Under the pieces are notes generated by a model that saw only the letters and a program-made list of their open reading frames with translations, was not told the DNA's origin and did not search any database. A program made the translations under genes and the position numbers. 64,000 bases of DNA from Entoloma clypeatum (Eukaryota; Basidiomycota; Agaricomycetes; Agaricales; Entolomataceae): contig OY751492.1 in NCBI GenBank assembly GCA_963565915.1, positions 3,534,001 to 3,598,000 on the forward strand. Direction: 5' to 3'. How positions within the stretch are numbered: position 1 is the stretch's first letter; the number at the start of each line of letters is the position of its first letter. This document shows positions 39,001-49,353 of the stretch, piece after piece.

Positions 39001-42000
39001 CTTGAAAATCGATCAAGCCAAGACTGCGAAGTCAAGAACGTTTCAGCTCTGTCTCTGGATGCCTGATCTTCATCGCGGATGGCCAAGTCAATGCCCATGA
39101 GTTTGAAAGATAATATGTGTTCAGGTTGGACGAGCAGAATGCCGCGTTCTTGCATACACAGCTCAAAAAGAGCTTGGATATCCTTCCCGGCGGCCGCAAC
39201 CTGGCCACCTCGCGAGAATGGTAGATAAAAAACTCGGCGGTTTGTAAGGCCACTTAATCTGCGCACGAGAAGGTCGAACATTTGATTTGCCAGAGATTTC
39301 AACACAACAACGCGGACTAGCTGCTTGCCATCAGCCAGTGAAGAAGAGATGATCGGGACGATGACGGAAGATTTCCCTTCCCCCATGTTGAGTTGCAAGA
39401 GGGTATTGCCACCTGGCGAGCTGGGTGACATCATCTCTCTGGACACTTGCCGTTGAATTGGGCGCAGAAGGAAATTTCCTTCGATCTTTGTGGTGTGTTC
39501 AATGTTGTGGGTTATCATGAAGAACGCTTGACAAACCTGTATCAGCAACCATTCTGGTGCGTCGCTCTCAGATTGTGAGGTTAAGTCATTCACATATTCT
39601 TTCCGCAAGTCATCTATGGCATTTAGACTGCAATGGCGGACCAGACGTTGGGCTCGCTGATATCGCAACAGACTCTGTGCAAGAAAGACCATGGTTGATC
39701 TCCATCCACCAGATACGTGATGCTTGGACGTTGCAGACAGGATGCCCAGTAATAACCTAATAGTGAGTCGTGGCCATTGACCTGCCTGATGCCCGACCTT
39801 CTCGATGAGATTTAGAGGGAGAAGAGCTTCAGTGACCAAGTTGAGTGTTTCTTCGAAATGGACATGGCACTCTTTACAATATGCTTTCAACTTTACCAGC
39901 CGCTCATTCTGCCTACTAACGAGGCTTTCGCCAAGGGCTTGCCCATAGCGACGGCGCAATGCGCAGCCGTTGGTGAAGTCGTTGATAACCGAATCTAATC
40001 CAGAGCTATCGGACTCCTCGAAGAGACCCTCCGAATCGTGGGGAAGAGAAGAGGGTGGCGGAGGAAGGCATTGAGTTGAGGGGGGGCTCTGTTGAAGGGA
40101 ATGCACCATGTTTGGCACGCTATACCTTGGCGGAGCTTCTGGGGGCAAAATTGTTGGCACTCTCAGCTCGTCAACGATGGCTGGAACTGTAAGGCTGGAG
40201 TCGGAGCGGACGCTATCGAGACATTGCTGAACTATCTGCACGTGGGCATGGAGTTGTAAATTCTTGTACCAGTCTTGGAATAGCTGATTTATTTGTCCCT
40301 TGAGGTCACTGGATAAGTCGATCAGAGAGGGGCCTGGCGATTTCCAAGATGGTGTTTCACATGGCCATTGGGACATTATGTCCTCGACAACCCCCCTCGC
40401 CTCCGAAGTATAAGCAGTATTATGGTGCGCTTCGCAACGGATCTGGTATTCATAGGAGGTTTCATGGTTGAAACGCGGCAAGTTGTTGGAGGGGGAACGG
40501 GAAATGTGAATAGCATAACTTTTCAAGAGTTCAAGAATCCGTCTGTCGTCGGGTGTGATTCCTTCGTCTAAGTTGTAAGAATTCCACTCGAGAGGATGAA
40601 TATCAGAGAAATTTGGGGTGCTAGCGAAAGCTAATATTGTAGGCAAGAGTGCATGAATATTGGGTGATCCATATGCAAAAGCGGCGAGAGTGAACGTCAG
40701 TTGATATTGCTTTTCCTTCTGCGTACTAGTCTGATGACAACGGTCATACAGGAAAAGCCATAGATCCGCCAGGGAGGGCTTCAAAAAATCGCTCGCGAAC
40801 GAGAGAGAGAGACCTGTACTCCTCCGATGGACAAGAGGTCCCCCGAAAGATTTCATCCTTTCCCACAAATCAGGTACGGTGGATAGCCGCTGTGGCCATT
40901 GTTGAACGGAGGCTGCGACGTTTGCAGAAAGACGGATCGTGTCCAAGGAGGGCGCCAGAACCCTCTGACGAACCTCGCGTTCAACGGGAAGATATCTCTT
41001 GTCGTGTGCTTGACTTGGTTCGAAAAAGGCACAATCAGATGTATATAAATTGTAATTTCGAGAAGCCGACCGTTCGTGGAGGTGATGATCGTATCCAGGA
41101 ATAGAGAGCGGTGGTGTTTGATCCTTTTTGAACACGTCTAACTTATTGTGAAAGTCAAGAATGGATTGTACAACAGTGCGAAAGCCCCAGTGTTGGGCAA
41201 GCGGGTTGATTTCACGCCACTGGATAGATTGCATTACGTGCAGATGATCAGGATACCATTTCTGATGTGGGGAAAGCTTCGCAATGTCGCAGAGAAGGCG
41301 GTACTCTTCACTCCCGAGATTTCGGAATGATAGACACCTCGCAGAGTTCAGGTCGCTCAAGGCTTCTTCGGTGCCTGTTCGCCCGGTCAGAGGGTCAGGC
41401 AATGGATAAGATGTGACAGCATGAAGGTATATCTTATAGAGATCACTGAGAAGCGTAGTGCCAATGAGGCGGCCAAGATTCATGTCGATATCATATCTAA
41501 AGTATTGAACCGAAGATGAGTTTTCCGGGATGCTGATATGCGTTGTAACATGGTGCATAGAAGACTTGTTTGACTGAACGTTGCCGAAAGGAATAATGAC
41601 AAAGCGAGAGCGAATGAGGTCGGAATCTGCAGCATTGTTTTGGCTCAGGACAAGCTGAGAAGACAAACCGACCATCGTCCCAGTAGATTGGTCGACGTCG
41701 ATACTCGCCCCGCGAAAGTTGCTAGACTCCAGTTTTCCAGAGGAGTGCAAGAAGAATGAAAGCTTGTAGCGGGGCAATGAAGCAAGAAGGTTGCTTTCAT
41801 CACTCGGGATCGTGGTAACATGGATATAGCCACTGCCTTCAAGCGGTTTCAAGCGATTTGCGATCATGCTGAAGGTAGGGGTACGTATGTCGATCAAGTA
41901 TTCCTTTCCTTGTGTCATCGTGGAAGTTCCCGTAGGAGAGGTTGAGAAATTCAAGCGCCAGTTGTCCGGAGAAGGGGACCACCTGGCCTCCAATGGGCGA

Positions 42001-45000
42001 AATTCGATCTCCCGAAAGCCGACGCCCGGACCAGGCCACAACTGGAGCCAATGTGCATAATCTTGGACAAAAAAGATAGGAAAGTCCTGATTGAACCTCT
42101 CGTCTGGAATCAACTCATAAATTTCGCAGTCGCGTTTTGCCTGGATAATCAAGTTGTTTTCCGGCTCTTGGAGCTTGAAGTGAAACTACATAGAAGTTAG
42201 AACTCGGAAAGTTGTAACAAAGTACAGCGTACATCAAATCCGGAACCGGGGATAGGGATTCGTGTAGCGAAATCCATGCCTGGCAGATTTGAAGGAATGA
42301 TATCTAATATTTTCTGTCGTTTTGTTTAAGTCGAGTCAGCGATAGGCAAGGCACAAAGCGCATCACGTACGGATCCTAGAATGCGCCGATATGTCGGATG
42401 TTGGATGATAGAGGGTGGCAGACGTTTCAACGGTCGCCCGTTAATCAAAAGTGTACCATCCAAGAGATTGAGATGGACGGTAGATTTCTCTGAGGATCCT
42501 GCGGCTGAGGTGCTGGTCGTTATCCACCGATCATTCGGTTGCGGCAGTCGTTGCCAGTCAGAACCGCATCGATAGTCTTTCCATATTTCGGTAATTGCGT
42601 CATCCAACCCTCCGCGGCTGCGCTCAGCTATAGTCCACATGGCGGATAGAATGGAGTGCGACAACCGAATGTCTCGTGCTAGTAAACGCCGTAGATCGTC
42701 AAACGGGTTATTCGGAGGGGTGTTGTCATGTACCCGAACTAAGCAATAAACGAGCTCTTTGACATCAGCATCGGATTTTAGCAGGCGATCCAGATGACAA
42801 GAATCTACGTCGAACGTAGCTCGACAAGTTGCCGCCATTGCACAAAGGCGACGTTGGAAGTCATCGACGACAATTTCGTTCTCTGCGACATCTAACGAAT
42901 CAGATAGGCTTTTCATCCAGGTCAAGGCGACCCTTCGTCCATGCCGCAACACTTCGCATGCACGATCGATGATGGGTTTCTCTGTAGCAAAATTGAGAAG
43001 TCGTGCAACAAGCCATATGATAATCTGCAAAGTCATGACATGGCCCCAGTTCCCTTCAATCGTCGACAGCAAATCCTCAACTTCTGCAAGCAGCCTCTCG
43101 CCAAAGGAAGGACATTGAAGTGAAGTATGCCAATCAGGAGCACTTGAAGCGAAGACCGGCCCTACTTGCCATGCAGTTTGGGCTATGAGCATCTGAACCT
43201 CAAGCCAAGAAAACGAGAGAACGCGGGTCCGCAACTCCCTAGCAATGTTCAGCCATTGCAGTCGCGGTCCACTGCGGAGACTGCTGAAGGCGAGATGCTC
43301 ATGTAAACTGAGCTCAGTTGGTGCTTCTGATTGCCCGACAATAGCCCGGTTGGGAGAATAAGTAGTTTCCCTTAATGCATCCTGCAACTTGTGATAAGGT
43401 CCTTTTGAGGGTAATACATAGGTGCACAGTTCGTCTACTGCACAGTCTTGAAATGACTTTACGGCCCATCTTCTGCGAACGGTGTCGAACAGTTGAAAGG
43501 CAAGGCCGTTATTAACACAAATGCTCGCTTCCGTCGCGAGATGGACTCTTTGAGAATAATAGTGCGCCTTGAGAAAGGACTTTGTTGATGATGCATAGGT
43601 CACACGAGATGTTTCACCGACATACTGGCGTAGCCCGCCGTAGTCGGCTAACACGACAGGAGGATCCGCGCTTGCGGTCAATGGTTGAGACGGCCGGCAG
43701 AAGTCGTAGAGGATAGCGTATGTAGTTGTCCTCCACGTCCGAAATGCGACAGGACATTTCAATTCGAACACAACGGCTTTTGCGAATAGATCATCCCGTG
43801 GGAGGGGCCATTCGTGAACTTCGATGGACATCTCCTGTGCTGAATCTCTCAGACTGCATTTCGAGCACCAACGATCATGTCGCGCATAATAATACTCGTG
43901 TTCCATCCCTTCAGCCCTTTTAACACGTGATTCATATTCACGCTTCTTCTCCTGAAGTTCGTCGGACTTTTTCCGCCGGGAAGCATGGGCATCGGCTTCA
44001 ATTTTCACTTTCAAGAGCTTAAGCTCACTGGAATCGTTGAAATACCGGATTGCAAAAGAGGTGGAAACAACGATTTCCTCGAAGATCGATCCCTTGCATT
44101 CCTTCTTGTGACGGCCACAAAGATACGATTGAACGTCTTTAAACTTCTCAACGAAGAGCATGTCCCGAAGCAACAGGGGCTCCAAGAGATTCTGAGGGAT
44201 TTCTGGCGAATAATCAAGCAGCAATGGGTGTTGAGCTGTGGCCAGCTGGTCTAGTGCGACCCACATCTGCAGCATGGTGAGGAGTTTGATAGATTCGCCC
44301 TCCGGGTTGCCTGTGTAGTACTCGCTGGCTGACGCAGCATAGACATCAATACAATCGGCGAGAGTGACACAGGCAGACTCCTCCAGATGATGATGAAGGC
44401 GGTGATTGACCCACCCACCGAGGTCCGAAGCGACGAACTGCTCTAGATCCAACAAGGCTATGATTGGGTCTGTCGAAAGCGCAGCTGAGAGGTTGGTGCT
44501 CGTAAGGTTGGTGCTCGTGAAAGCGTCCGGATCCCGGAGGATATCAATCAGGCGAGGATTTTCGTGTGGTGTGAATTCGTACGGCGGGCCCGCAGGTGGA
44601 TTCAAAAGGCGACTGTGGATGTAATCTCTGGATTTGTCGAGAGAAAGATGAGTATCCGACTTGATATCCAGCTGGTTGGGATCCCATAGTGGTGATTCCT
44701 TCTGACAAGATTGTAACTTCTTCCAACGCAAATCTAAAATACCCCTGATCTTGCCAACAGCTTTCGACACCTCAGGTGCCACGGCATCAAAGTCTGGCGC
44801 CTCTGCGGAGAGTTTCTTCAACCGTCGCGCCAGTTTGGCTCCCATGCACTCAAGGGAATCGCTGGAGAGGTCACCGCAATTGTTCGAAAGGGGAATAGAA
44901 GTCATAAGATAGAGCATGAAAGCTTTGAACTCGCTCCTTCCAGGTGATGCTGGGATCCGACACAATGTCGATTGAATCACGACGCGTGTGATGAGCCAGT

Positions 45001-45771
45001 GCGACGACCTTCTCCATGGTTTTGCGGCATCGTTCCACAGAATCTCGTCCCGGGTGTGCTTCTCGATGACGTCCACATCTACCTGGCAGCTGTCCTTTTG
45101 GCCCCGTAGGATTGCGGTGAAAAGTTGAGTAATGTAATGAGGATCAGCAGTGTCCCGTGTCTCCACCACACGAGATTTCGCCTTGATGGTCATTGGAGCT
45201 GAACCCTGAAGCTCGACATCTATATTCACGAGGAAGTTAACGAGCTCGCGCTGAAAGAAAGGGTCCATTGCAGTTTCGTCGGGAACGCTGATGGCCGATT
45301 CAGGGAAATGACGAATAACACGCCCTACGGTGACCATGATTTCTTCGTTGGGCGGATTCACCTCGAATGATTCAAAGTAGACTTTGCCTGGCATTTTGCG
45401 GACGATGACGCACGCATTCTGTGTGCGAACCGGAATGACTACGACATCTAGACGGACATCAGTGTTGGGCCTACAAACCTGGAAAAACGATACCCACCTC
45501 CAGGCTTTAAAGCTTTCATCCATGCTAGAAGCATTTCTCGGTCGAGGGCATTGGTGCTCAGTAATTCTCGCAATCTCTCGGACATCTTGACGATTGGTTC
45601 CCAAGCACTGGCGCGAGTTGGCGAAAGGAGGAGCTTCTGAAAAGCTCTTCCACGATCGATAATGAGATCACATATAGCAAGATCCTTCGCGATGGCTTGA
45701 TCATCGTCTTGCGGACGTCGTATTGGAAAGAAGATATGATGGACCACATAGTTCAATGTTTCAAAATCCAT
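36086..45771 (-). CDS. Giant DUF6606/DUF3638/DUF3645 protein, tandem copy 3 (3102 aa)
   Basis: Eight exons join in frame: 45771-45498, 45447-42371, 42313-42233, 42185-39537, 39485-38310, 38250-37509, 37453-36207 and 36148-36086, in total 9309 nt or 3102 residues. It begins MDFETLNYVVHHIFFPIRRP. The start was set by alignment with the other copies; the same frame continues 20 codons further upstream. CSKC with VHEWPLP, LQLNMGEGKSSVIVP, ILDESDE, VPYRAKDVPTLRADFGHPDV, HTRGTDL and CMRMRKLGHGQS are all present. The intron at 39486-39536 is 51 bp with no stop, so the frame reads through it; the sister copies show that it is an intron. Copy 3 is the most diverged: its middle exon 4 is about 20 codons shorter and its C-terminal exon is longer (ends KRKTGSATEGGSTPLC). 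The role is as inferred for copy 1. Confidence 0.9.
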
Positions 45772-46422
45772 CTTGATTGCTAAAGCCGAATTACAGCTTG
45801 ACTTTACAGTATCACAACGGATATGGCTCACAATTGGACACGGTTGCAGGTCGGTGTTGGGAGTTGTTCGACTTGACTGTGTAGTTTCAGGTCAAGCGTG
45901 TGAGACGCGGAAGACGTGGGACTTGTCTTGTATTGCAGCACAGCTGCGGATACAGCACGAATCAGCCTCGAGGAATCGCCAAATCATGATTCAGCGCTTA
46001 CTTGCTTGATTCGTCTTCCAGAAAGTGTCAAATACAAACAATTTTGTGGGTCCTTCCGATTCGGAATGAAGGGGGATCGGTGATAAACGCCTAGCATTCC
46101 GCGATAATTCGGTGGTTTGTCAGAATCAACGACCTGGCTGCAAGCTTGATTCGAAACCTTACAGTGATAGAATCCGAGTCAAAGAAGCATGAAGTTCCCC
46201 AATAGGAAGTGCAAATGCATAGACTGGTAGTATACATGGGTCGGGATGCCGCCAGGCGACTCCCGCGATTCCCCCGCTTCCACCCCGGAAGCATTGGAGT
46301 AATTAATAACGCGACTTTGGAAGGAATCGCCTGAGGTCATGCTGCAAACGTGCCTTTGAATTTCAATGAGCATGCGGATAAAACATCGATAAAAAGCACT
46401 TTCGCACCCACGTGACACACCC
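45772..46422. promoter_or_regulatory. Promoter side of giant copy 3
   Basis: This lies between the start of giant copy 3 and the end of the F-box-like gene, both on the minus strand. It carries the conserved motif at 45978-46000. Nothing else is supported. Confidence 0.45.
45978..46000 (-). promoter_or_regulatory. Conserved upstream motif, giant copy 3
   Basis: CCAAATCATGATTCAGCGCT on the plus strand, about 210 bp upstream of the copy 3 ATG, differs at three positions from the word upstream of copy 1. It is a candidate binding site or core promoter block kept in the array. Confidence 0.45.
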
Positions 46423-47544
46423 CTAATTTCGAGTTTGTTCGAGGAAAGGGCAGGTAACCCTCCACCTCTTGATCAGGGAACCTAGCCTTGCTTTCATGTC
46501 GTACTCGTCCACATCAAATTCGATTGCTTGAAGGTTTCTGATGGCAGGAAGAACCTCTGGCAACTGCGTAAGACACGATGATATTGAGAATATGCTAGTA
46601 CAATAAATATGGAATAGCACATACGTGAGCCGATTCGACAATTCGCATTGTATGTCGCGCATTCTTGCACTGCTCGTCAGCTCTTTCAATGACCTCAAAT
46701 GCCTCGTGTATTTCGATCCGCTTGATCTGGGAAACAAGATGAACTAGATCCGTTTTTCGTGCAAGAGATGAAGGTCGAATTACCATCCGGATTCGATCTC
46801 TTTCCGTTTCCTCCTCAGTGTTGTGAATGTTCTTCCAGTATTCAATATGTGTATTCAAAGCCGTCGCGGCATGAACAGTGTCGAGCTCTATTACGGTGTG
46901 TTATTCAAACGCCGTGGATATGTTATCAGACGAACGCACCAACTCGGACAATGTCATTTTCATCATGTAATGCGCTTCTCAAAAGATCCGCCATCTCCGA
47001 CGGTTCAATCTTCTCGCAGTGTGGTAGAACTTTTCCCAGTAAACCCAACATGCTCTGGTGTGTCATTTTGAGCACATCTGCACCGGCACTGACCGACTTG
47101 CACCGCAAACTGACGGTGGTCAAGTACACCATGTATCCCGAGACCAGCGCAGCGTCCTGAGTAGGTATCAAAAGCGTTTTTGACGGAGAGTCAAGCTGCA
47201 GTCTGAGCGCATGTAAAGACCGTAGTTTTACATATACGAGAGCAGGTATGCTGTAAAAGTGACATCAGAACATGTACCCAAATTCCGAAATCTCGGGCGA
47301 ACCTTAGAGCTCCCTCCGCAGGCTTGATCTCAAAAGCCTTGCATGCCACGTCGAGAGTTATATCTCTAAACACAGATGATACCAAGCAAAGCGTCTCCAT
47401 AAACTTCAACTCCCATTGAACCTCCTCAGGGAGGAGGCAAATTGAGTGCACGCTTTGTGCGATGACCCATGTGATGATTTTGTAGAACAATTCAGGAGGA
47501 AGGTCGGCGGTTACGGTGGTGGTTTGCGCATGAATGGCGAGCAT
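46423..47544 (-). CDS. F-box-like hypothetical protein
   Basis: The ATG at 47544 opens MLAIHAQTTTVTADLPPELF, and the segment DLPPELFYKIITWVIAQSVHSI, then ETLCLVSSVFRDITLDVACKAFEI, follows the F-box-like pattern of agaricomycete proteins (LPPEL, then a helix with VS-xFR). Exons 47544-47278, 47195-46940 and 46887 onward join in frame over introns of 82 and 52 bp. A possible third intron (46727-46783, 57 bp, stop-free) cannot be decided. A last intron after ESAH leads to LPEVLPAIRNLQAIEFDVDE, and the protein ends LEQTRN at 46423. F-box proteins usually connect substrates to SCF ubiquitin ligases; here the domain is read from pattern only, and a leucine-rich substrate domain is not obvious. Confidence 0.6.
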
Positions 47545-47935
47545 CGTTGAATTGTTGAGAGAACAACAAGCACAGCCAAATACTATGTACGAGTCTGCAC
47601 TGCACCGTCAACGAACACTTTGGCCCAGCCACCTCGTTGAGTACCATTCTTGGAGGTATCAATTTCAAGTATTCATATAGAACGGGGGAAACCGCTATAT
47701 TCCTTCGGTAACATGTGGCATCAACTAAAGTATCGAGCATATAATTGTACTCGGGTTTAGACGGTACGTGCGCGCCTTTTTGCATTCTACGTGTTTTGCT
47801 AAAGAGATTGTTTGCAGCTTGGGCCAGAAATAATGACGGCCACGCAGTTCAACGTCAGGCTTACAAAAGCTTGCAATCGAGTCTAACAAATCCCCTTTCC
47901 AAACTTCATCCAATCTTGGCCTGACAATTAAGCTC
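47545..47935. promoter_or_regulatory. Divergent promoter region, F-box-like gene and peroxidase gene
   Basis: The minus-strand F-box-like gene starts at 47544 and the plus-strand heme-thiolate peroxidase at 47936, so these 391 bp hold both promoters. No further gene is seen. Confidence 0.45.
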
Positions 47936-48794
47936 ATGTCCGCCACCGCCTTTGAACCCCCGAAATCAGACGACAGTCGTGCGCCATGCCCTGCTTTGAA
48001 TGCGCTCGCTAACCACGGATATCTGCAAGTTTCGCGTTCCAAAGGTTTATACCCTTATACTTACATTTTTTCCCCGTAGTCCGCGAAATGGTACAAACAT
48101 AACCTTCGGCTTGCTCTTGTACACCATCAAAGACGTGTATAACCTCTCTTACCCATTGGCCCTCCTCCTCACTTTCTTCGGCTTCCTAACCTGCGGGAAA
48201 ATCTCTTTCCATCACCCGACACAGTCGCAGTCGGACTCAATCTCCTCTATCACCTACCTCATCACTTCCTTCCTTCCCCTCTCCTTCCCCACATGGACAC
48301 TTGACCTTGCGTCACTAAGCGCCCACGGCCCTACCAAAATCGCACACGACGCCTCCCTCGTCCACCCCAATTTCACTCCCTCCACCTCTCCCGACTCATG
48401 CCTCGTTAGCGACCTCCTCTCCTACGCCCACAAATGCTCCGCCTCCCGATCGCGCGACGGTGTCTCTCTCCACGACCTCGCGCACCTTCACGCCAAGCGC
48501 GTAGCAACTCTACGCCATCCACTCGACTGGCTACATGAGCATATCGCACAGGGAGAATCTGGATTGGCGTGGTGCGTCATGCGGGACCGTGGACTATCCA
48601 GCTCATCGTCCTCTGAGTTCAAGGACGGGGATCCACGAGAAAGTATCATCCCCCTATTGAGACTGAAGCAGTGGTTCGGCCATGAGAGGCTTCCTGACAG
48701 ATGGTGGGATGATGGGCGGCCGTCTCGAGCAGTGGGCCTGCTGGAGGCTGGCAAGTGCGCGAAAACGGTCGGGGCGTTGTCGATCTTGGACTGA
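47936..48794 (+). CDS. Short heme-thiolate peroxidase (chloroperoxidase/UPO superfamily), 267 aa
   Basis: Two exons, 47936-48024 and 48080-48794, give 267 residues beginning MSATAFEPPKSDDSRAPCPA. The proximal heme-ligand motif P-C-P is at residues 17-19 (Cys18), in APCPALNALANHGYLPRNG, a classic start of PF01328 proteins. Further on come AHDAS (118-122), GES with Glu189, and QWFGHERLPDRWW. The 69-residue spacing from Asp120 to Glu189 resembles that between the metal-site Asp and the acid-base Glu in short unspecific peroxygenases (family knowledge). The usual E-H-D metal motif reads A-H-D here. There is no clear signal peptide before Cys18, so an intracellular protein is likely although an uncharged hydrophobic stretch occurs near 53-66. 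The intron is GC-AG (GCAAGT donor at 48025); no GT donor keeps the frame. Reaction: H2O2-dependent oxidation or halogenation, substrate unknown. Confidence 0.85.
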
Positions 48795-49353
48795 ATCTAT
48801 CGTTGCTTTCTCTCCATCTTTCTGTCACTTTCTGATGCACCATTTATACACCCACATCTCTTAATGACATATAATATATACCCCCTAGTTTGTTTTGGAT
48901 ATCACTTTCACCATGTACGCCGGAGAAAGACATTGCAGATAACGCGAAGACTTCAGATCTCAGAGCCAATGCGATATCGATGCGATCTTCAACATATAGA
49001 AGAAAGAAAAAGCCACAAAATTCGTGGAACGGCGCTGCGTGGAGAAGTTGCAAAGGGTAAAAAGGAGGCTTGTGCGATGCTATGAGTGTGAATGCCAAAT
49101 GCCGTATGGATGGGATGCTCGTATGCGTATGCACGTATGTATGTATGTAATTGAAAAAAGACAAGAAAAAGCAATTATAATGAAGAAGAGATGCAGAATA
49201 GATATATATGATGCTAAGCATTGACAGTCGTCGTGGAGTCATGGTAAGTGTGTGTGTGTGTGTGTGTGATGCAGCAGAGGGGATTCGAAGAGACAGAAAG
49301 AGAGCGAGAGCGACGATGACAGATAATCAGAAAGACATGACAACTCCCCACCT
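48795..49353. other. Convergent 3' region with a GT microsatellite
   Basis: Both neighbouring genes end here. A (GT)n run follows TGGTAA at about 49245-49268, and short GTAT repeats occur near 49136-49150. No gene is supported. Confidence 0.5.

Noticed and set aside
45448..45604. Upstream extension of exon 2 of giant copy 3 (reading MGTNRQDV...)
   Set aside because: It overlaps exon 1 in another frame; the intron at 45448-45497 aligns exactly with the same intron in copies 1 and 2.
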